Shown piece after piece: positions 45,968-56,203 of a stretch of DNA of 64,000 nucleotides. Below the pieces are notes generated by a model. The model did not search any database, was not told where the DNA came from, and was given only the letters and a program-made list of their open reading frames with translations. How positions within the stretch are numbered: position 1 is the first letter of the stretch; each line of letters begins with the position of its first letter. Origin of the DNA: Xanthomonas euvesicatoria pv. euvesicatoria (lineage in GTDB: Bacteria; Pseudomonadota; Gammaproteobacteria; Xanthomonadales; Xanthomonadaceae); contig NZ_JAJIUJ010000011.1 in assembly GCF_020880415.1 (NCBI RefSeq), positions 1 to 64,000 of the forward strand. Reading direction: 5' to 3'. Made by a program: the position numbers and the translations under genes.

Positions 45968-47055
45968 GCTTCGACAACCCGATCAATTTCTTCATCGGTC
46001 AGCTCCGGAAAACATGGCAGCGTCGTCACGCGCACCGCATCGGCTTCCGTGTTTGGCAACACCACTGAATCGAATGCACCCTCATGGCAGGGTTGACGAT
46101 GGTCGCACAGCGGGTAATGGATCTCCGTCTGCACCCCGGCGGATTGCAGGTGCGACCGCAGCTGCTCGCGGTCATCGCAGCGCACGACATACAGATGCGC
46201 CACATTGTCGGCCCCTACCACGCCGCAAACTTCGATTCTTGGATTGGACAATCCCTGAGCGTAACGGTTTGCGATATCCCGGCGACGCTGGTTCCAGCCG
46301 TCCAGCAGGGGAAGCATGTGGCGCAGCATGGCTGCCTGCAATTCGTCGAGGCGGCTGTTGCGGCCCCCACGCAGGGTATTGGTGTACTTGGCCGTCCATC
46401 CATACTGGCGCAGTTGTGCGGCACGGATAGCCAAGTCGTCATGGTTTGTCACAATCGCGCCGCCATCTCCCAGGGCGCCCAGATTCTTGGTGGGATAAAA
46501 ACTGAAGGAAGCAATATCACCAAAGCTACCAGCGCGGCGGCCATTTCGTTCTGCGCCATGTGCCTGTGCACAGTCTTCTACGACCTTTATGCCACGCGGT
46601 TGACACAGCGCGACGATCGCTTCGATGTCAGCCAGTTGGCCATAGAGATGGGTCACGATCACAGCTGCCGGTGCACAGTCGCCGGCGAGCATCGCTTCCA
46701 GCGCAGGTACGGCCATCAGCCCGGTCCCCGCTTCCGTATCGACAAAGACCGGTGAAGCGCCGCAGGCCAGGACCGCGCTGGTGCCGTACATCGCCGCATT
46801 GGCAACAACCGCCACCGTATCCTCGGGGCCGACGCCCAGTGCCTTTAGGGATAGCTCAAGAGCGTCGGTTCCATTGGCAACGCTGACGCAATGACGACTG
46901 CCGCAGTAGTTGGCGAACTCCTGCTCAAAAGCTTTGACGTTCGGACCAAGCACATAGTAGCCACTTGCAACGATCGTGGTTGCAATCTGAGACAGTGCAT
47001 CCTGTATGGGTGCAATGTGGCGGGATAACGAGTTGACGGGAATCAGGGCGTCCAT
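45952..47055 (-). CDS. wxcK: DegT/DnrJ/EryC1 sugar aminotransferase (WxcK)
   Basis: 367 aa. PLP aminotransferase with Schiff-base Lys190 in SFYPTKNLGALGDGGA, SVANGTDALELSLKALG for the phosphate, and VEDCAQAHGAERNG. Belongs to the FdtB/QdtB type that aminates the C3 keto group of dTDP-3-keto-6-deoxyhexose. First gene of the leftward LPS operon wxcK-L-M-N-O; its promoter should lie in the 524 bp gap upstream. Alternative: another nucleotide-sugar aminotransferase, but the neighbouring 3,4-ketoisomerase supports C3. Confidence 0.9.
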   Translation of the reverse strand: MDALIPVNSLSRHIAPIQDALSQIATTIVASGYYVLGPNVKAFEQEFANYCGSRHCVSVANGTDALELSLKALGVGPEDTVAVVANAAMYGTSAVLACGASPVFVDTEAGTGLMAVPALEAMLAGDCAPAAVIVTHLYGQLADIEAIVALCQPRGIKVVEDCAQAHGAERNGRRAGSFGDIASFSFYPTKNLGALGDGGAIVTNHDDLAIRAAQLRQYGWTAKYTNTLRGGRNSRLDELQAAMLRHMLPLLDGWNQRRRDIANRYAQGLSNPRIEVCGVVGADNVAHLYVVRCDDREQLRSHLQSAGVQTEIHYPLCDHRQPCHEGAFDSVVLPNTEADAVRVTTLPCFPELTDEEIDRVVEACNRF

Positions 47056-47579
47056 GGAATCCGAAGTATCAAGTGATGTGCGGTTGGATTGAAATACTGC
47101 GGCATGCCGCAGGAGGGATCTTTGACCGGAAGGATATCGTGTGCGGCAGGTGTCAGCGGGCTAGCTGACTTCGGCTAGTGAGCGGGGGTGCCGACCCCAC
47201 TTATCTGGTATTGCGCCAAACCTGCGGTATGGGGCGACGCGCTCAAGCGAGCACAAGCGCCCGCCCTGGAATGATTGAAACAGTCCGTATGCCATGCCGG
47301 CCGGCAAATACTGACTCTTTGCCACGCTGTCTATCGTATCTTCATCCGCAGCACCTGGATTTGCCGAGTCGTCAGTTCCAGCAGCAAAAGCGGCGACGCA
47401 GTGCTGAGGGGATTTCAGCCGTCGAATGGCCGGGGCCTGGAAGCTCAGAAAGGGCATCCAAGGTATCCCGCGAAGTGATCGCGGATTATAGCGGCACGAG
47501 CCAACGTGGCGGAAAGGTTGCCCGCCATTCCACACAATTCTGAAGGCGCCGCGAAGCTGAACGCCCGCGGCGGCTACAC
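47056..47579. other. Intergenic region wxcK/etfA, probable right border of the LPS island
   Basis: 524 bp between two leftward operons. It holds a leftward ORF (47161-47457, 98 aa, MPFLSFQAPAIRR...) with no recognisable Shine-Dalgarno and no known family; I do not call it a gene. GC is lower than in etfA. No transposase remnant seen. The region also carries the TATAAT listed separately. Confidence 0.5.
47485..47490 (-). promoter_or_regulatory. Perfect TATAAT, candidate promoter of the wxcK-wxcO operon
   Basis: On the minus strand the sequence reads GCTATAATCC. A weak -35 (TTCCGC) lies 18 bases upstream. It is 89 bp after the etfA stop and 430 bp before wxcK, so it could drive the LPS operon with a long leader or the small ORF at 47161-47457. 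Confidence 0.4.
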
Positions 47580-48524
47580 TCAGGCCAGTGCCTGTTCCAA
47601 CTCCGGCAGCAGCGTAAACAAATCTCCCACCAACCCGATATCGGCAATCTCGAAGATCGGCGATTCCGGGTCCTTGTTGATCGCCACAATCGTGCCGGCG
47701 TCCTTGATGCCGGTCAGGTGCTGGATGGCGCCGCTGATGCCGATGGCCACATACAGTTCCGGAGCGATGATCTTGCCGGTCTGGCCGACCTGCAGCTCGT
47801 TGGGTACGTAGCCTGCGTCCACTGCCGCGCGCGAGGCGCCTACGGCGGCGCCGAGTTTGTCGGCCAGGCTGTAGATATGCTGGAAGTTCTCGGCCGAGCC
47901 GACGCCGCGGCCACCAGAGACCACGCGCTTTGCGCTCTGCAGGTCGGGGCGGTCGGAGCTGCCTGCTGCCAGACCGACAAAACGGGTATGGGTCGGCAAC
48001 GCGGCCTCCACCGTGGCCGCCTCGACCGTCGCGCTTCCACCGCCGGCCGCTTCCGGCCAAGAGGCACTGCGCACTGTCGCGACCACGATCTGCTCGGCCG
48101 GGGCCTTGACGGTGATGATGGCGTTGCCTGCATAGATCGGACGCTTGAAGGTGTAAGCGTCTTCGACCGACATCAGATCGGAGATCTGGTTGACGCCCAG
48201 CAGTGCAGCCACGACCGGCATCAGGTCCTTGCCGAAGGTGGTGGAGGGTCCAAAGACATGCGTGTAGCCCTGGCCGGCAAGCTGGGCGATCTGCGGCCCC
48301 AGCACCTGCGCGATGGCGTGTTCGTTTGCGGCGTTCGCCACCGTCAGCACTCGGGCAACACCGGCTAACTGCGCGGCTTGCGCTGCAACCGCGGCCGGGT
48401 CGGCAGCCAGCACAACCACATCAATTGAGTTGGCCGAGATCGCCAGCGCAGCGCTGAGGGTCTTGGCGGTGGCCGCATTGAGCTGACCGTTGAGATGTTC
48501 GGCAACAACGAGAACCTTGGCCAT
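47580..48524 (-). CDS. etfA: Electron transfer flavoprotein alpha subunit
   Basis: 314 aa. C-terminal FAD domain with [50 protein letters not shown] and [15 protein letters not shown]. Accepts electrons from acyl-CoA dehydrogenases and passes them to ETF-ubiquinone oxidoreductase, encoded about 11 kb to the right. Its start shares one base with the etfB stop (TAATG). In Xanthomonas etfAB is the right-hand landmark of the LPS locus. Confidence 0.96.
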   Translation of the reverse strand: MAKVLVVAEHLNGQLNAATAKTLSAALAISANSIDVVVLAADPAAVAAQAAQLAGVARVLTVANAANEHAIAQVLGPQIAQLAGQGYTHVFGPSTTFGKDLMPVVAALLGVNQISDLMSVEDAYTFKRPIYAGNAIITVKAPAEQIVVATVRSASWPEAAGGGSATVEAATVEAALPTHTRFVGLAAGSSDRPDLQSAKRVVSGGRGVGSAENFQHIYSLADKLGAAVGASRAAVDAGYVPNELQVGQTGKIIAPELYVAIGISGAIQHLTGIKDAGTIVAINKDPESPIFEIADIGLVGDLFTLLPELEQALA

Positions 48525-49270
48525 TACAGCAACCCCTTCTGCTTGAGTGCGGCCACCAGCTCGGCGGCGTCCTTGACCATCACGCCGCGGCTGCGCTTGG
48601 ACGGCGCGGCGTAGTGCGTGGTGGTCAGGCTGTCATGCGCGTCGACGCCCAGGTCGGCAAACGCCAGCGTTTCCAGCGGCTTGCTCTTGGCCTTCATGAT
48701 GTCCGGCAGCTTGATGAAGCGCGGCTCGTTCAGGCGCAGATCGGTGGTGATCACTGCCGGCAGGTCCACTTCCAGCGTCTCCAGGCCGGCATCAACCTCG
48801 CGCGTCACCGTGGCCTTGCCATCGGCAACGACGAGCTTGCCGGCGAAGGTGGCCTGCGGGCGGCCCCAGAGGGTGGCGAGCATCTGGCCGGTCTGATTGG
48901 CGTCGTCGTCGATGGCCTGCTTGCCGAGGATGACCAGATCCGGCTGTTCCTTCTCGACCAATTTGAGCAGCGCGCGCGCGGCGGTCAGCGGCTGAACAGC
49001 CGCATCGGTCACCACATGGATTGCGCGATTTGCGCCCATGGCCAGGCCGTTGCGCAGGTGCGCAGCCGCATCGGTCGGCGCCAGGGTGGCGACCACGACT
49101 TCCGTGGCGATGCCGGCATCGCGCAGGCGCAATGCTTCTTCCAGGGCGATTTCGTCGAACGGGTTGGGCGAGAGCTTGACGCCCTCGGTCACCACGCCGG
49201 AGCCATCCGGCTTGACCTGAATGCGGACGTTGTAGTCCACCACGCGCTTGTAGGCGACGAGGATTTTCAT
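48524..49270 (-). CDS. etfB: Electron transfer flavoprotein beta subunit
   Basis: 248 aa. AMP-binding subunit: MKILVAYKRVVDYNVRIQVK, NPFDEIALEEALRL, GKQAIDDDANQTGQMLA and the recognition loop region TTDLRLNEPRFIKLPDIMKAK. First gene of etfBA. Divergent from rmlB across 235 bp that contain a perfect dyad. Confidence 0.96.
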   Translation of the reverse strand: MKILVAYKRVVDYNVRIQVKPDGSGVVTEGVKLSPNPFDEIALEEALRLRDAGIATEVVVATLAPTDAAAHLRNGLAMGANRAIHVVTDAAVQPLTAARALLKLVEKEQPDLVILGKQAIDDDANQTGQMLATLWGRPQATFAGKLVVADGKATVTREVDAGLETLEVDLPAVITTDLRLNEPRFIKLPDIMKAKSKPLETLAFADLGVDAHDSLTTTHYAAPSKRSRGVMVKDAAELVAALKQKGLL

Positions 49271-49374
49271 CGTGTACGAGATCCTTCAGCTATTGCGGGA
49301 AGGCCCGGCCGCGGCGGCAGGCACGGGAGTGGGGGCATTCTAACCGGGTGAAGCGAACCATGCGATGGCGTATG

Positions 49375-49393
49375 GGTGGTGCGGTGCACCACC
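49375..49393. promoter_or_regulatory. Perfect dyad GGTGGTGC-N3-GCACCACC between etfB and rmlB
   Basis: 8 bp arms, 3 bp spacer. It lies 104 bp before etfB and 112 bp before rmlB in the divergent region. On the rmlB side TATATC (49442-49447) may be a -10. Could be an operator for either operon or simply a hairpin. Confidence 0.4.
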
Positions 49394-49505
49394 AAGCTTG
49401 CCGCAGCACGTGCCGCGCTTAAGCCGGATGCGGCTGGGACCGTATATCCTGTGTGGTTTAAAAAGCGCGGCACGGTTCGCGTGACCAGCACACAAGGGGT
49501 AAACA

Positions 49506-50561
49506 GTGACGACTTGGCTTGTAACCGGCGGCGCCGGTTTCATCGGCGGCAATTTTGTGCTGGAAGCGGTGTCCCGCGGCGTCCGCGTGGTCAATCTGGA
49601 CGCCCTGACTTACGCGGGAAACCTGAACACACTGGCGTCGTTGGAGGGCAATCCTGACCATGTCTTTGTCAAGGGCGATATCGGTGACGGTGCGCTCGTC
49701 ACCCGCCTGCTGCAAGAACACCGGCCCGATGCGGTGCTGAATTTCGCTGCCGAGAGCCATGTCGATCGTTCGATCGATGGGCCTGGCGCCTTCATCCAGA
49801 CCAATGTCGTCGGGACCTTGGCCCTGCTCGAAGCAGTGCGTGATTACTGGAAGGCGTTGCCGGATGCGAGTCGGGATGCGTTCCGCTTCCTGCACGTGTC
49901 CACCGACGAGGTCTACGGCACCCTGGGCGAGACCGGCAAGTTCACTGAGACCACGCCATATGCGCCGAACTCACCGTACTCCGCGTCGAAAGCCGCCTCG
50001 GATCATCTGGTGCGCGCATTCCACCACACTTATGGGCTGCCGGTGCTGACCACCAATTGCTCGAATAATTACGGCCCATATCATTTCCCCGAAAAGCTCA
50101 TCCCGCTGGTGATCGCCAAGGCGCTGGCTGGCGAGCCGCTTCCGGTCTACGGCGACGGCAAGCAGGTGCGTGACTGGCTGTTCGTCAGCGATCACTGCGA
50201 GGCGATCCGTACGGTGCTGGGCAACGGTAGGGTCGGCCAAACCTACAATGTCGGTGGCAATTCCGAGCGGCAGAACATCGAGGTCGTGCAGGCCATCTGC
50301 GCATTGCTGGATCAGCATCGTCCGCGCGAAGACGGCAAGCCACGCGCGAGCCAGATTACCCATGTGACCGACCGGCCCGGGCACGACCGTCGTTACGCGA
50401 TCGATGCTTCGAAGTTGAAGAACGAATTGGGTTGGGAGCCTGCCTATACCTTCGAGCAGGGCATCGCGCAGACGGTGGAGTGGTATCTTGGTAATCAGGC
50501 GTGGGTACAGGGCGTGCTGGACGGAAGCTACCGTCTGGAACGTATCGGCGCGGCGTCCTGA
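49506..50561 (+). CDS. rmlB: dTDP-glucose 4,6-dehydratase
   Basis: 351 aa, GTG start at 49506 with AAGGGG seven bases upstream. Extended [57 protein letters not shown] and [15 protein letters not shown]. Makes dTDP-4-keto-6-deoxyglucose, which feeds RmlC/RmlD here and, by inference, the WxcM/WxcK amino-sugar branch. First gene of rmlBACD. Confidence 0.97.
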   Translation: MTTWLVTGGAGFIGGNFVLEAVSRGVRVVNLDALTYAGNLNTLASLEGNPDHVFVKGDIGDGALVTRLLQEHRPDAVLNFAAESHVDRSIDGPGAFIQTNVVGTLALLEAVRDYWKALPDASRDAFRFLHVSTDEVYGTLGETGKFTETTPYAPNSPYSASKAASDHLVRAFHHTYGLPVLTTNCSNNYGPYHFPEKLIPLVIAKALAGEPLPVYGDGKQVRDWLFVSDHCEAIRTVLGNGRVGQTYNVGGNSERQNIEVVQAICALLDQHRPREDGKPRASQITHVTDRPGHDRRYAIDASKLKNELGWEPAYTFEQGIAQTVEWYLGNQAWVQGVLDGSYRLERIGAAS

Positions 50562-50616
50562 CATCCCTCTCTCTGGTGGCCGCTCAGGTGCGTGCCGACC
50601 TTCCAAGGAAGCTCTC

Positions 50617-51504
50617 ATGACACAACGCAAAGGCATCATCCTGGCAGGCGGCTCCGGCACCCGCCTGTATCCAATCACCAAGGGCGTCAGCAAGCAGCTG
50701 CTGCCGGTGTACGACAAGCCGATGATCTATTACCCGCTCAGCGTGCTGATGCTGGCGGGCATCCGCGACATCCTGATCATCAACACACCGCACGAGCAGG
50801 CGCTGTTCCAGTCGTTGCTGGGCGATGGTTCGCAATGGGGTGTCAATATCCAGTACGCCGTGCAACCGAGTCCAGACGGGCTCGCGCAGGCGTATCTGAT
50901 CGGCCGCGACTTCGTGGACGGCAAGCCGAGCTGCCTGGTGTTGGGCGACAACATCTTCCACGGTCATGGCCTGACCGAGACCCTGCGCCGCGCCGATGCG
51001 CGTGAACAGGGGGCGACCGTGTTCGGTTACTGGGTCAACGACCCGGAGCGCTACGGCGTTGCCGAATTCGATCAGCAGGGCAAGGTGATCGATATCGCCG
51101 AAAAGCCTGAGAAGCCCCGTTCGAACTATGCGGTAACGGGTTTGTATTTCTACGATGGAAGAGCAAGCGACTATGCGGCTGCCCTGAAGCCATCGCCGCG
51201 CGGCGAATTGGAGATCACCGACCTCAATCGCTGCTATCTGGAAGCCGGCAAGCTGCATCTCGAGCCGCTAGGGCGTGGCTATGCGTGGCTTGATACCGGT
51301 ACGCATCAGTCCTTGCATGAAGCGGCCAACTTCATCGAAACCATCCAGATGCGGCAGGGTCTGCAGGTGTGCTGTCCTGAGGAAATCGCATTTGGTCAGG
51401 GCTGGATCGACACCGAACAGCTGGAGCGCCTTGCGGCGCCGCTGGCTAAAAATGACTACGGTAAGTATCTAAACGCCCTAGCCAAGCGCGGAGTGGTCCG
51501 TTGA
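50617..51504 (+). CDS. rmlA: Glucose-1-phosphate thymidylyltransferase
   Basis: 295 aa from the ATG at 50617, with AAGGA upstream; the frame stays open before it but the GGSGTRLYP motif defines the N-terminus. Nucleotidyltransferase: [59 protein letters not shown]. First committed step to dTDP-sugars. Follows rmlB by 55 bp and touches rmlC through a TTGA overlap. Confidence 0.97.
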   Translation: MTQRKGIILAGGSGTRLYPITKGVSKQLLPVYDKPMIYYPLSVLMLAGIRDILIINTPHEQALFQSLLGDGSQWGVNIQYAVQPSPDGLAQAYLIGRDFVDGKPSCLVLGDNIFHGHGLTETLRRADAREQGATVFGYWVNDPERYGVAEFDQQGKVIDIAEKPEKPRSNYAVTGLYFYDGRASDYAAALKPSPRGELEITDLNRCYLEAGKLHLEPLGRGYAWLDTGTHQSLHEAANFIETIQMRQGLQVCCPEEIAFGQGWIDTEQLERLAAPLAKNDYGKYLNALAKRGVVR

Positions 51505-52058
51505 AAGTGATCGAAACGACGTTGCCTGGCTGCGTTGTGATAGAGCCATCAGTCTTTGGAGATGCTAGGGGATACTTCTTCGAAACGTGGAATGCCGAGC
51601 GTTTCAAGCAGCACGGCCTGCCGCAGAACTTTGTGCAGAGTAATGTCTCCACCTCCGCCAAGAGTGTCCTACGTGGTCTGCATTATCAGTGGCCACGTCC
51701 ACAGGGCAAGCTGGTTAGCGTCCTTGCCGGTGAGGTGTATGACGTTGCTGTTGATCTGCGGTCTGGCTCGCCTCATTTCGGGCGTTGGACAGCTGTCCTG
51801 CTGAGCGCTGAGAACCGTCGCCAAGTCTGGATACCGGAGGGCTTTGCACATGGCTTTGCAGTGCTTTCGGAAACAGCACTGTTCAGTTACCTGTGCACCG
51901 ATATCTACGTCAATGAGGCCGATGCCGGCGTTCGTTGGGACGATGCTGCGATCGGTATCGACTGGCCGATCAGCAATCCTGTGCTCTCTACCAAGGACGC
52001 AGCTGCACCATTTCTGGCCGATGTGCCGCCTGATCGCTTGCCAACCTTCCCAGCATGA
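51501..52058 (+). CDS. rmlC: dTDP-4-dehydrorhamnose 3,5-epimerase
   Basis: 185 aa, TTG start at 51501 overlapping the rmlA stop. Cupin-type epimerase with catalytic His in [29 protein letters not shown] and [13 protein letters not shown]. Full family length. The TTG start and its overlap suggest reduced, coupled translation. Ends in a 4 bp overlap with rmlD. Confidence 0.96.
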   Translation: MKVIETTLPGCVVIEPSVFGDARGYFFETWNAERFKQHGLPQNFVQSNVSTSAKSVLRGLHYQWPRPQGKLVSVLAGEVYDVAVDLRSGSPHFGRWTAVLLSAENRRQVWIPEGFAHGFAVLSETALFSYLCTDIYVNEADAGVRWDDAAIGIDWPISNPVLSTKDAAAPFLADVPPDRLPTFPA

Positions 52059-52957
52059 TCACGTTGGTGGTTGGTGCCAGCGGACAGGTCGGTACAGAGC
52101 TGTTGCGTGCACTTGCAAGGGGCGGGGCAGAGGTGGTGGCAGCGACCCGTAGCGGGCAGCTACCTGACGGTACGACCTGCGAGACCGCGGATTTCGATGC
52201 GCCGGAAACATTGCCTGGCTTGCTAGACCGCTTGCAGCCAAGTTGCGTCGTCAACGCAGCCGCCTATACGGCCGTCGATCGTGCCGAGCAGGAGCGTGAT
52301 GCCGCCTTCCGTGCCAATGCCGAGGCGCCGGCGGTCATCGCGCAATGGTGCGCGCGCGCCGGTGTGCCCCTGGTCCATTACTCGACCGACTATGTCTTCG
52401 ATGGACAGGGCACGCACCCCTATCGGCCGGACGATGCCACCGCGCCGCTCGGCGTGTACGGGCAAAGCAAACTGGCCGGCGAGCAGGCAGTGCAGGCGGC
52501 CGGCGGCCGTCATCTGATCTTCCGCACTGCCTGGGTCTACGCGGCGCATGGACACAATTTCCTGCGCACGATGCTGCGCGTGGGCGCCGAGCGCGACGTG
52601 CTGCGCGTGGTCGCCGACCAGATCGGCACGCCAACGCCAGCGGCGTTAATCGCCGACATCACGGCGCACGCGCTGCGCCAGCCGGGCGAACCCTCCGGCT
52701 TGTGGCATCTGACCGCCGCCGGGCAGACCACCTGGCACGGCTTCGCCGAAGCCATCTTCGCGCAGGCGCGCGCGCGCGGCCTGCTCGCCCGTGCGCCGCG
52801 CGTGGAGGCGATCAGCACCGCCGACTATCCCACGCCGGCCACGCGCCCGGCCTATTCGCGACTGGATATCCACAGCCTGCAGGACACCTTCGGCGTCCGC
52901 CTGCCGGACTGGCAGGATGGACTGAGCCAGGTGCTGGACACGCTCGCCCAACGATGA
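52055..52957 (+). CDS. rmlD: dTDP-4-dehydrorhamnose reductase
   Basis: 300 aa. SDR with [48 protein letters not shown] and [10 protein letters not shown]. Final step to dTDP-L-rhamnose, used for LPS core or O-antigen. Last gene of rmlBACD; no clear terminator follows. Confidence 0.96.
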   Translation: MITLVVGASGQVGTELLRALARGGAEVVAATRSGQLPDGTTCETADFDAPETLPGLLDRLQPSCVVNAAAYTAVDRAEQERDAAFRANAEAPAVIAQWCARAGVPLVHYSTDYVFDGQGTHPYRPDDATAPLGVYGQSKLAGEQAVQAAGGRHLIFRTAWVYAAHGHNFLRTMLRVGAERDVLRVVADQIGTPTPAALIADITAHALRQPGEPSGLWHLTAAGQTTWHGFAEAIFAQARARGLLARAPRVEAISTADYPTPATRPAYSRLDIHSLQDTFGVRLPDWQDGLSQVLDTLAQR

Positions 52958-53297
52958 GCGTCGTCGGTGGTGCCATCGATCGGTGCGGCTTCAGCACCGA
53001 CTCATAGCTTGCACTTCGCTTCGGCTACCATCAGGGTTGATCCGCGCCGGACCGGCGATCTGCTCCACGCAGGTCGCGGCCGACGTGGATGTGCCGCTGA
53101 AGCGGATGCCACGCACGATGCATACGTTGGATGCATGCAGGTGTGCGCTGTATCGCATCAGCCGGCACCGTGCAGGTTCTCGCGTATCCCCCAGCGGGCG
53201 CGCCAGCCCCATTGCGGGCTCGGCCGTCCCGTCATTACGCCGCGACCTGCATGCAGCGCGCTACATCCTCCCCCATCCAATGTCGCAAGGAATTCCA
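52958..53297. other. Intergenic region rmlD/ugd
   Basis: 340 bp with no convincing gene, repeat or terminator. ugd may have its own promoter here, but no good box is visible. Confidence 0.4.
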
Positions 53298-54464
53298 ATG
53301 AAGATCGCTGTCGCGGGTACCGGCTATGTCGGTCTGTCCAATGGCGTATTGCTCGCCAAGCACCATGAGGTAGTGGCGCTGGACATCGTCGAGTCCAAGG
53401 TGAAGCTGCTCAACGAAGGCCGCTCGCCGATCGTCGACAAGGAACTCGAAGCCGCGCTGGCCCAGGGTGGCTTGAACTTCAAGGCCACCCTGGACGCCAA
53501 GGAGGCGTTTGCCGGCGCAGAGTTCGTGATCATCGCTACGCCCACCGACTACGATCCGGACACCAACTATTTCAACACTGGGTCGATCGAGGTCGTGATC
53601 GCCAAGGTGCTGGAGATCAATCCGCAGGCGACCATGGTGATCAAGTCGACCATTCCGGTCGGCTACGTCGCCAAGCTGCGCGCGCAGTTCGGTACCGACA
53701 ACATCATCTTCTCGCCCGAATTCCTGCGCGAAGGCCGGGCGTTGTACGACAACCTGTACCCGTCCCGGATCATCGTCGGCGAGCGTTCGGCGCGTGCGGA
53801 AACCTTCGCGCGGCTGTTGCAGGAAGGCGCGCTCAAGCCCGACGTGCCGGTGTTGTTCACCGAGCCGACCGAGGCCGAGGCGATCAAGCTGTTCGCCAAT
53901 ACCTACCTGGCGATGCGCGTGTCCTACTTCAACGAACTGGACACCTACGCGCTTACCCATGGGTTGGATAGCCGCCAGATCATCGAGGGCATCTGCCTGG
54001 ATCCGCGTATCGGCAGCCACTACAACAATCCTTCCTTCGGCTATGGCGGTTACTGCCTGCCCAAGGACACCAAGCAGTTGCTAGCCAACTATCAGAGCGT
54101 GCCGCAGAACATCATCCGGGCGATCGTCGATTCCAATACGACCCGCAAGGACTTCATTGCCGCCGACGTGCTACGGCGCAATCCCAAGGTGGTCGGCATC
54201 TATCGGCTGATCATGAAGGCCGGGTCGGACAATTTCCGGTCGTCCAGCATCCAGGGGGTGATGAAGCGCCTCAAGGCCAAGGGCGTGGACGTCATCGTGT
54301 ACGAGCCGACGCTGAGCGATCCTGAGTTCTTCCGTTCGCGCGTGGTCAACGACCTGGAGGCCTTCAAGCGCGAAGCCGATGTCATCATCAGCAATCGCAT
54401 GGCCGACGCGCTGCAGGATGTGCAGGACAAGGTGTATACGCGCGACCTGTTCGGCGACAACTGA
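53298..54464 (+). CDS. ugd: UDP-glucose 6-dehydrogenase
   Basis: 388 aa from the ATG at 53298 (CAAGGA upstream); an ATG six codons earlier is possible. NAD-binding [17 protein letters not shown], catalytic Cys253 in [23 protein letters not shown] and [18 protein letters not shown]. The short form found in enteric bacteria. Makes UDP-glucuronate for exopolysaccharide or LPS core. GDP-mannose 6-dehydrogenase is related, but the sequence fits Ugd better. Confidence 0.9.
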   Translation: MKIAVAGTGYVGLSNGVLLAKHHEVVALDIVESKVKLLNEGRSPIVDKELEAALAQGGLNFKATLDAKEAFAGAEFVIIATPTDYDPDTNYFNTGSIEVVIAKVLEINPQATMVIKSTIPVGYVAKLRAQFGTDNIIFSPEFLREGRALYDNLYPSRIIVGERSARAETFARLLQEGALKPDVPVLFTEPTEAEAIKLFANTYLAMRVSYFNELDTYALTHGLDSRQIIEGICLDPRIGSHYNNPSFGYGGYCLPKDTKQLLANYQSVPQNIIRAIVDSNTTRKDFIAADVLRRNPKVVGIYRLIMKAGSDNFRSSSIQGVMKRLKAKGVDVIVYEPTLSDPEFFRSRVVNDLEAFKREADVIISNRMADALQDVQDKVYTRDLFGDN

Positions 54465-54481
54465 GCCAGACAGGCGCTTGA

Positions 54482-54515
54482 GTCCTGGCGGGTGGCGATG
54501 CCATCCGTCCAGGAC
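54482..54515 (+). terminator. Hairpin after ugd
   Basis: A 15 bp stem with one bulged T (GTCCTGGCGGGTGGC/GCCATCCG-T-CCAGGAC) and loop GAT, 17 bp after the ugd stop. No T tract, so the terminator role is probable rather than certain. Confidence 0.5.
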
Positions 54516-54546
54516 GCCCATGGGACTCACGGCGATGCGGTGCTAT

Positions 54547-54569
54547 GTACCTGCTTCGCAGGCAGGTAC
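54547..54569. other. Second hairpin in the ugd/xanB convergent gap
   Basis: Perfect 8 bp stem GTACCTGC/GCAGGTAC with a 7 base loop. It lies between the ugd and xanB hairpins; role unknown. Confidence 0.45.
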
Positions 54570-54701
54570 CCGCGGTGGCGAACCGTGGGCGATGCAGCTG
54601 CGTTGCCCGCATTCACAGGTGTGCGACACAGCCAATGAGGCGTGTGGCCTCTGATCCGCGCGCGCGCCGTATCGCGATAAACGTGGCCACGGATAACGCA
54701 G

Positions 54702-54724
54702 GACGGCGGCCGAAGGCCGCCGTC
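54702..54724 (-). terminator. Hairpin after xanB
   Basis: Perfect 10 bp stem GACGGCGGCC/GGCCGCCGTC with a three-base loop, 29 bp downstream of the xanB stop. No T tract. Confidence 0.55.
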
Positions 54725-54753
54725 GATATTGCCGTCTACGGTGAGACGCGCGA

Positions 54754-56157
54754 TCAAGCGCGGCCGTAGGTGTCTTCGAAGCGCACGATATCGTCTTCGC
54801 CCAGATAGCTGCCGGACTGCACCTCGATCAATTCCAGCGGCAGCTTGCCCGGATTGCGCAAGCGATGGGTGACGCCCAGCGGGATGTAGGTGCTCTGGTT
54901 TTCGGTCAGCAGCAGCACTTCTTCGCCACGCGTCACTTCGGCCGTGCCGCTCACCACGATCCAGTGTTCTGCGCGGTGGTGATGCATCTGCAGGCTCAGC
55001 ACTGCACCGGGTTTGACGGTGATGCGCTTGACCTGGTGGCGTTGGCCCATGTCGATGGAATCGTAAGCGCCCCATGGACGATAGACCTTGCGATGCCAGG
55101 TGGCCTCGGAACGGCCAGCGGTCTTGATCTGGCTGACGATGTCCTTGACCTCCTGGATGCGGTCGCGGTGGCCGACCAGCACGGCGTCCGGCGTTTCAAC
55201 GACCACCACATCCTCAAGCCCAACCATGGCGATCAGGCGCGAGCCGTACGCATACGTGTTCTGGCAATCGAGCTGGATCACGTCGCCATGGTGCGCGTTG
55301 CCTTGCGCATCCTGCTTGGAAACATCCCGCAGCGAAGACCACGAACCGACGTCGTTCCAGCCCGCGTCCAAGGGCACCACGACCGCATCGGCGGTCTTTT
55401 CCATCACGGCATAATCGATCGAATCCGACGGGCTGGCGGCGAAGGCGTCCTTGTCCAGACGGGTGAAATCGGCGTCGCGCTTGCCGTTTTCCCACGCCTT
55501 CTGGCACGCATCGGCAATGGCCGGATGGAACTTGCGCAGCTCTTCCAGGTAACGCGACGCACGGAACAGGAACATGCCGCTGTTCCAGTAGTACTCGCCG
55601 CTTGCCAGGTAGCTTTGTGCGGTGGCGAGGTCGGGCTTCTCGACGAAGCGCTCGACTGCGCTTGCACCGGTACCGGCGCCGGCCTTGATATAGCCATAGC
55701 CGGTTTCGGGCGCAGTCGGCTTGATGCCGAAGGTCACCAGCTTGCCTTGCTCAGCAGCAGTCGCCGCCAAGGTCACTGCCGCCTGGAACGCAGCTTCGTT
55801 CTGAATGACGTGGTCGGAAGGCAACACCAGCAATAGCGGGTCGGCACCGTCGCGGGTCGCTTCCAGCGCTGCAACGGCAATTGCCGGCGCCGTGTTGCGT
55901 CCCTTGGGCTCCAGCAGGATGGCCGAAGGCTTCACGCCCAACTGCTGCAACTGCTCGGCGGCCATGAAGCGGTGTTCTTCATTGGCGACCACGATGGGGG
56001 CGTGACCTGCGACGGGAGCCGCGCGCAACCAGGTGGACTGCAGCATGCTCTTGTCGCCGACCAGCGGCAGGAATTGCTTAGGATAGGACTCGCGCGACAG
56101 CGGCCACAGGCGCGTGCCGGAGCCGCCGGACAAGATAATGGGTAGGACGTCGCTCAT
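54754..56157 (-). CDS. xanB: Mannose-1-phosphate guanylyltransferase/phosphomannose isomerase
   Basis: 467 aa from the ATG at 56157 ([20 protein letters not shown]), the known XanB length. N-terminal nucleotidyltransferase: [47 protein letters not shown]-terminal isomerase cupin: [54 protein letters not shown]. Makes mannose-6-phosphate and GDP-mannose for xanthan and for GDP-rhamnose of the O-antigen. Downstream of xanA by 46 bp. Confidence 0.97.
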   Translation of the reverse strand: MSDVLPIILSGGSGTRLWPLSRESYPKQFLPLVGDKSMLQSTWLRAAPVAGHAPIVVANEEHRFMAAEQLQQLGVKPSAILLEPKGRNTAPAIAVAALEATRDGADPLLLVLPSDHVIQNEAAFQAAVTLAATAAEQGKLVTFGIKPTAPETGYGYIKAGAGTGASAVERFVEKPDLATAQSYLASGEYYWNSGMFLFRASRYLEELRKFHPAIADACQKAWENGKRDADFTRLDKDAFAASPSDSIDYAVMEKTADAVVVPLDAGWNDVGSWSSLRDVSKQDAQGNAHHGDVIQLDCQNTYAYGSRLIAMVGLEDVVVVETPDAVLVGHRDRIQEVKDIVSQIKTAGRSEATWHRKVYRPWGAYDSIDMGQRHQVKRITVKPGAVLSLQMHHHRAEHWIVVSGTAEVTRGEEVLLLTENQSTYIPLGVTHRLRNPGKLPLELIEVQSGSYLGEDDIVRFEDTYGRA

Positions 56158-56203
56158 GGGCGGGGGAAACTCCAGTGCGTCAAAGGTGGGGGAGAATGGT
56201 AGA

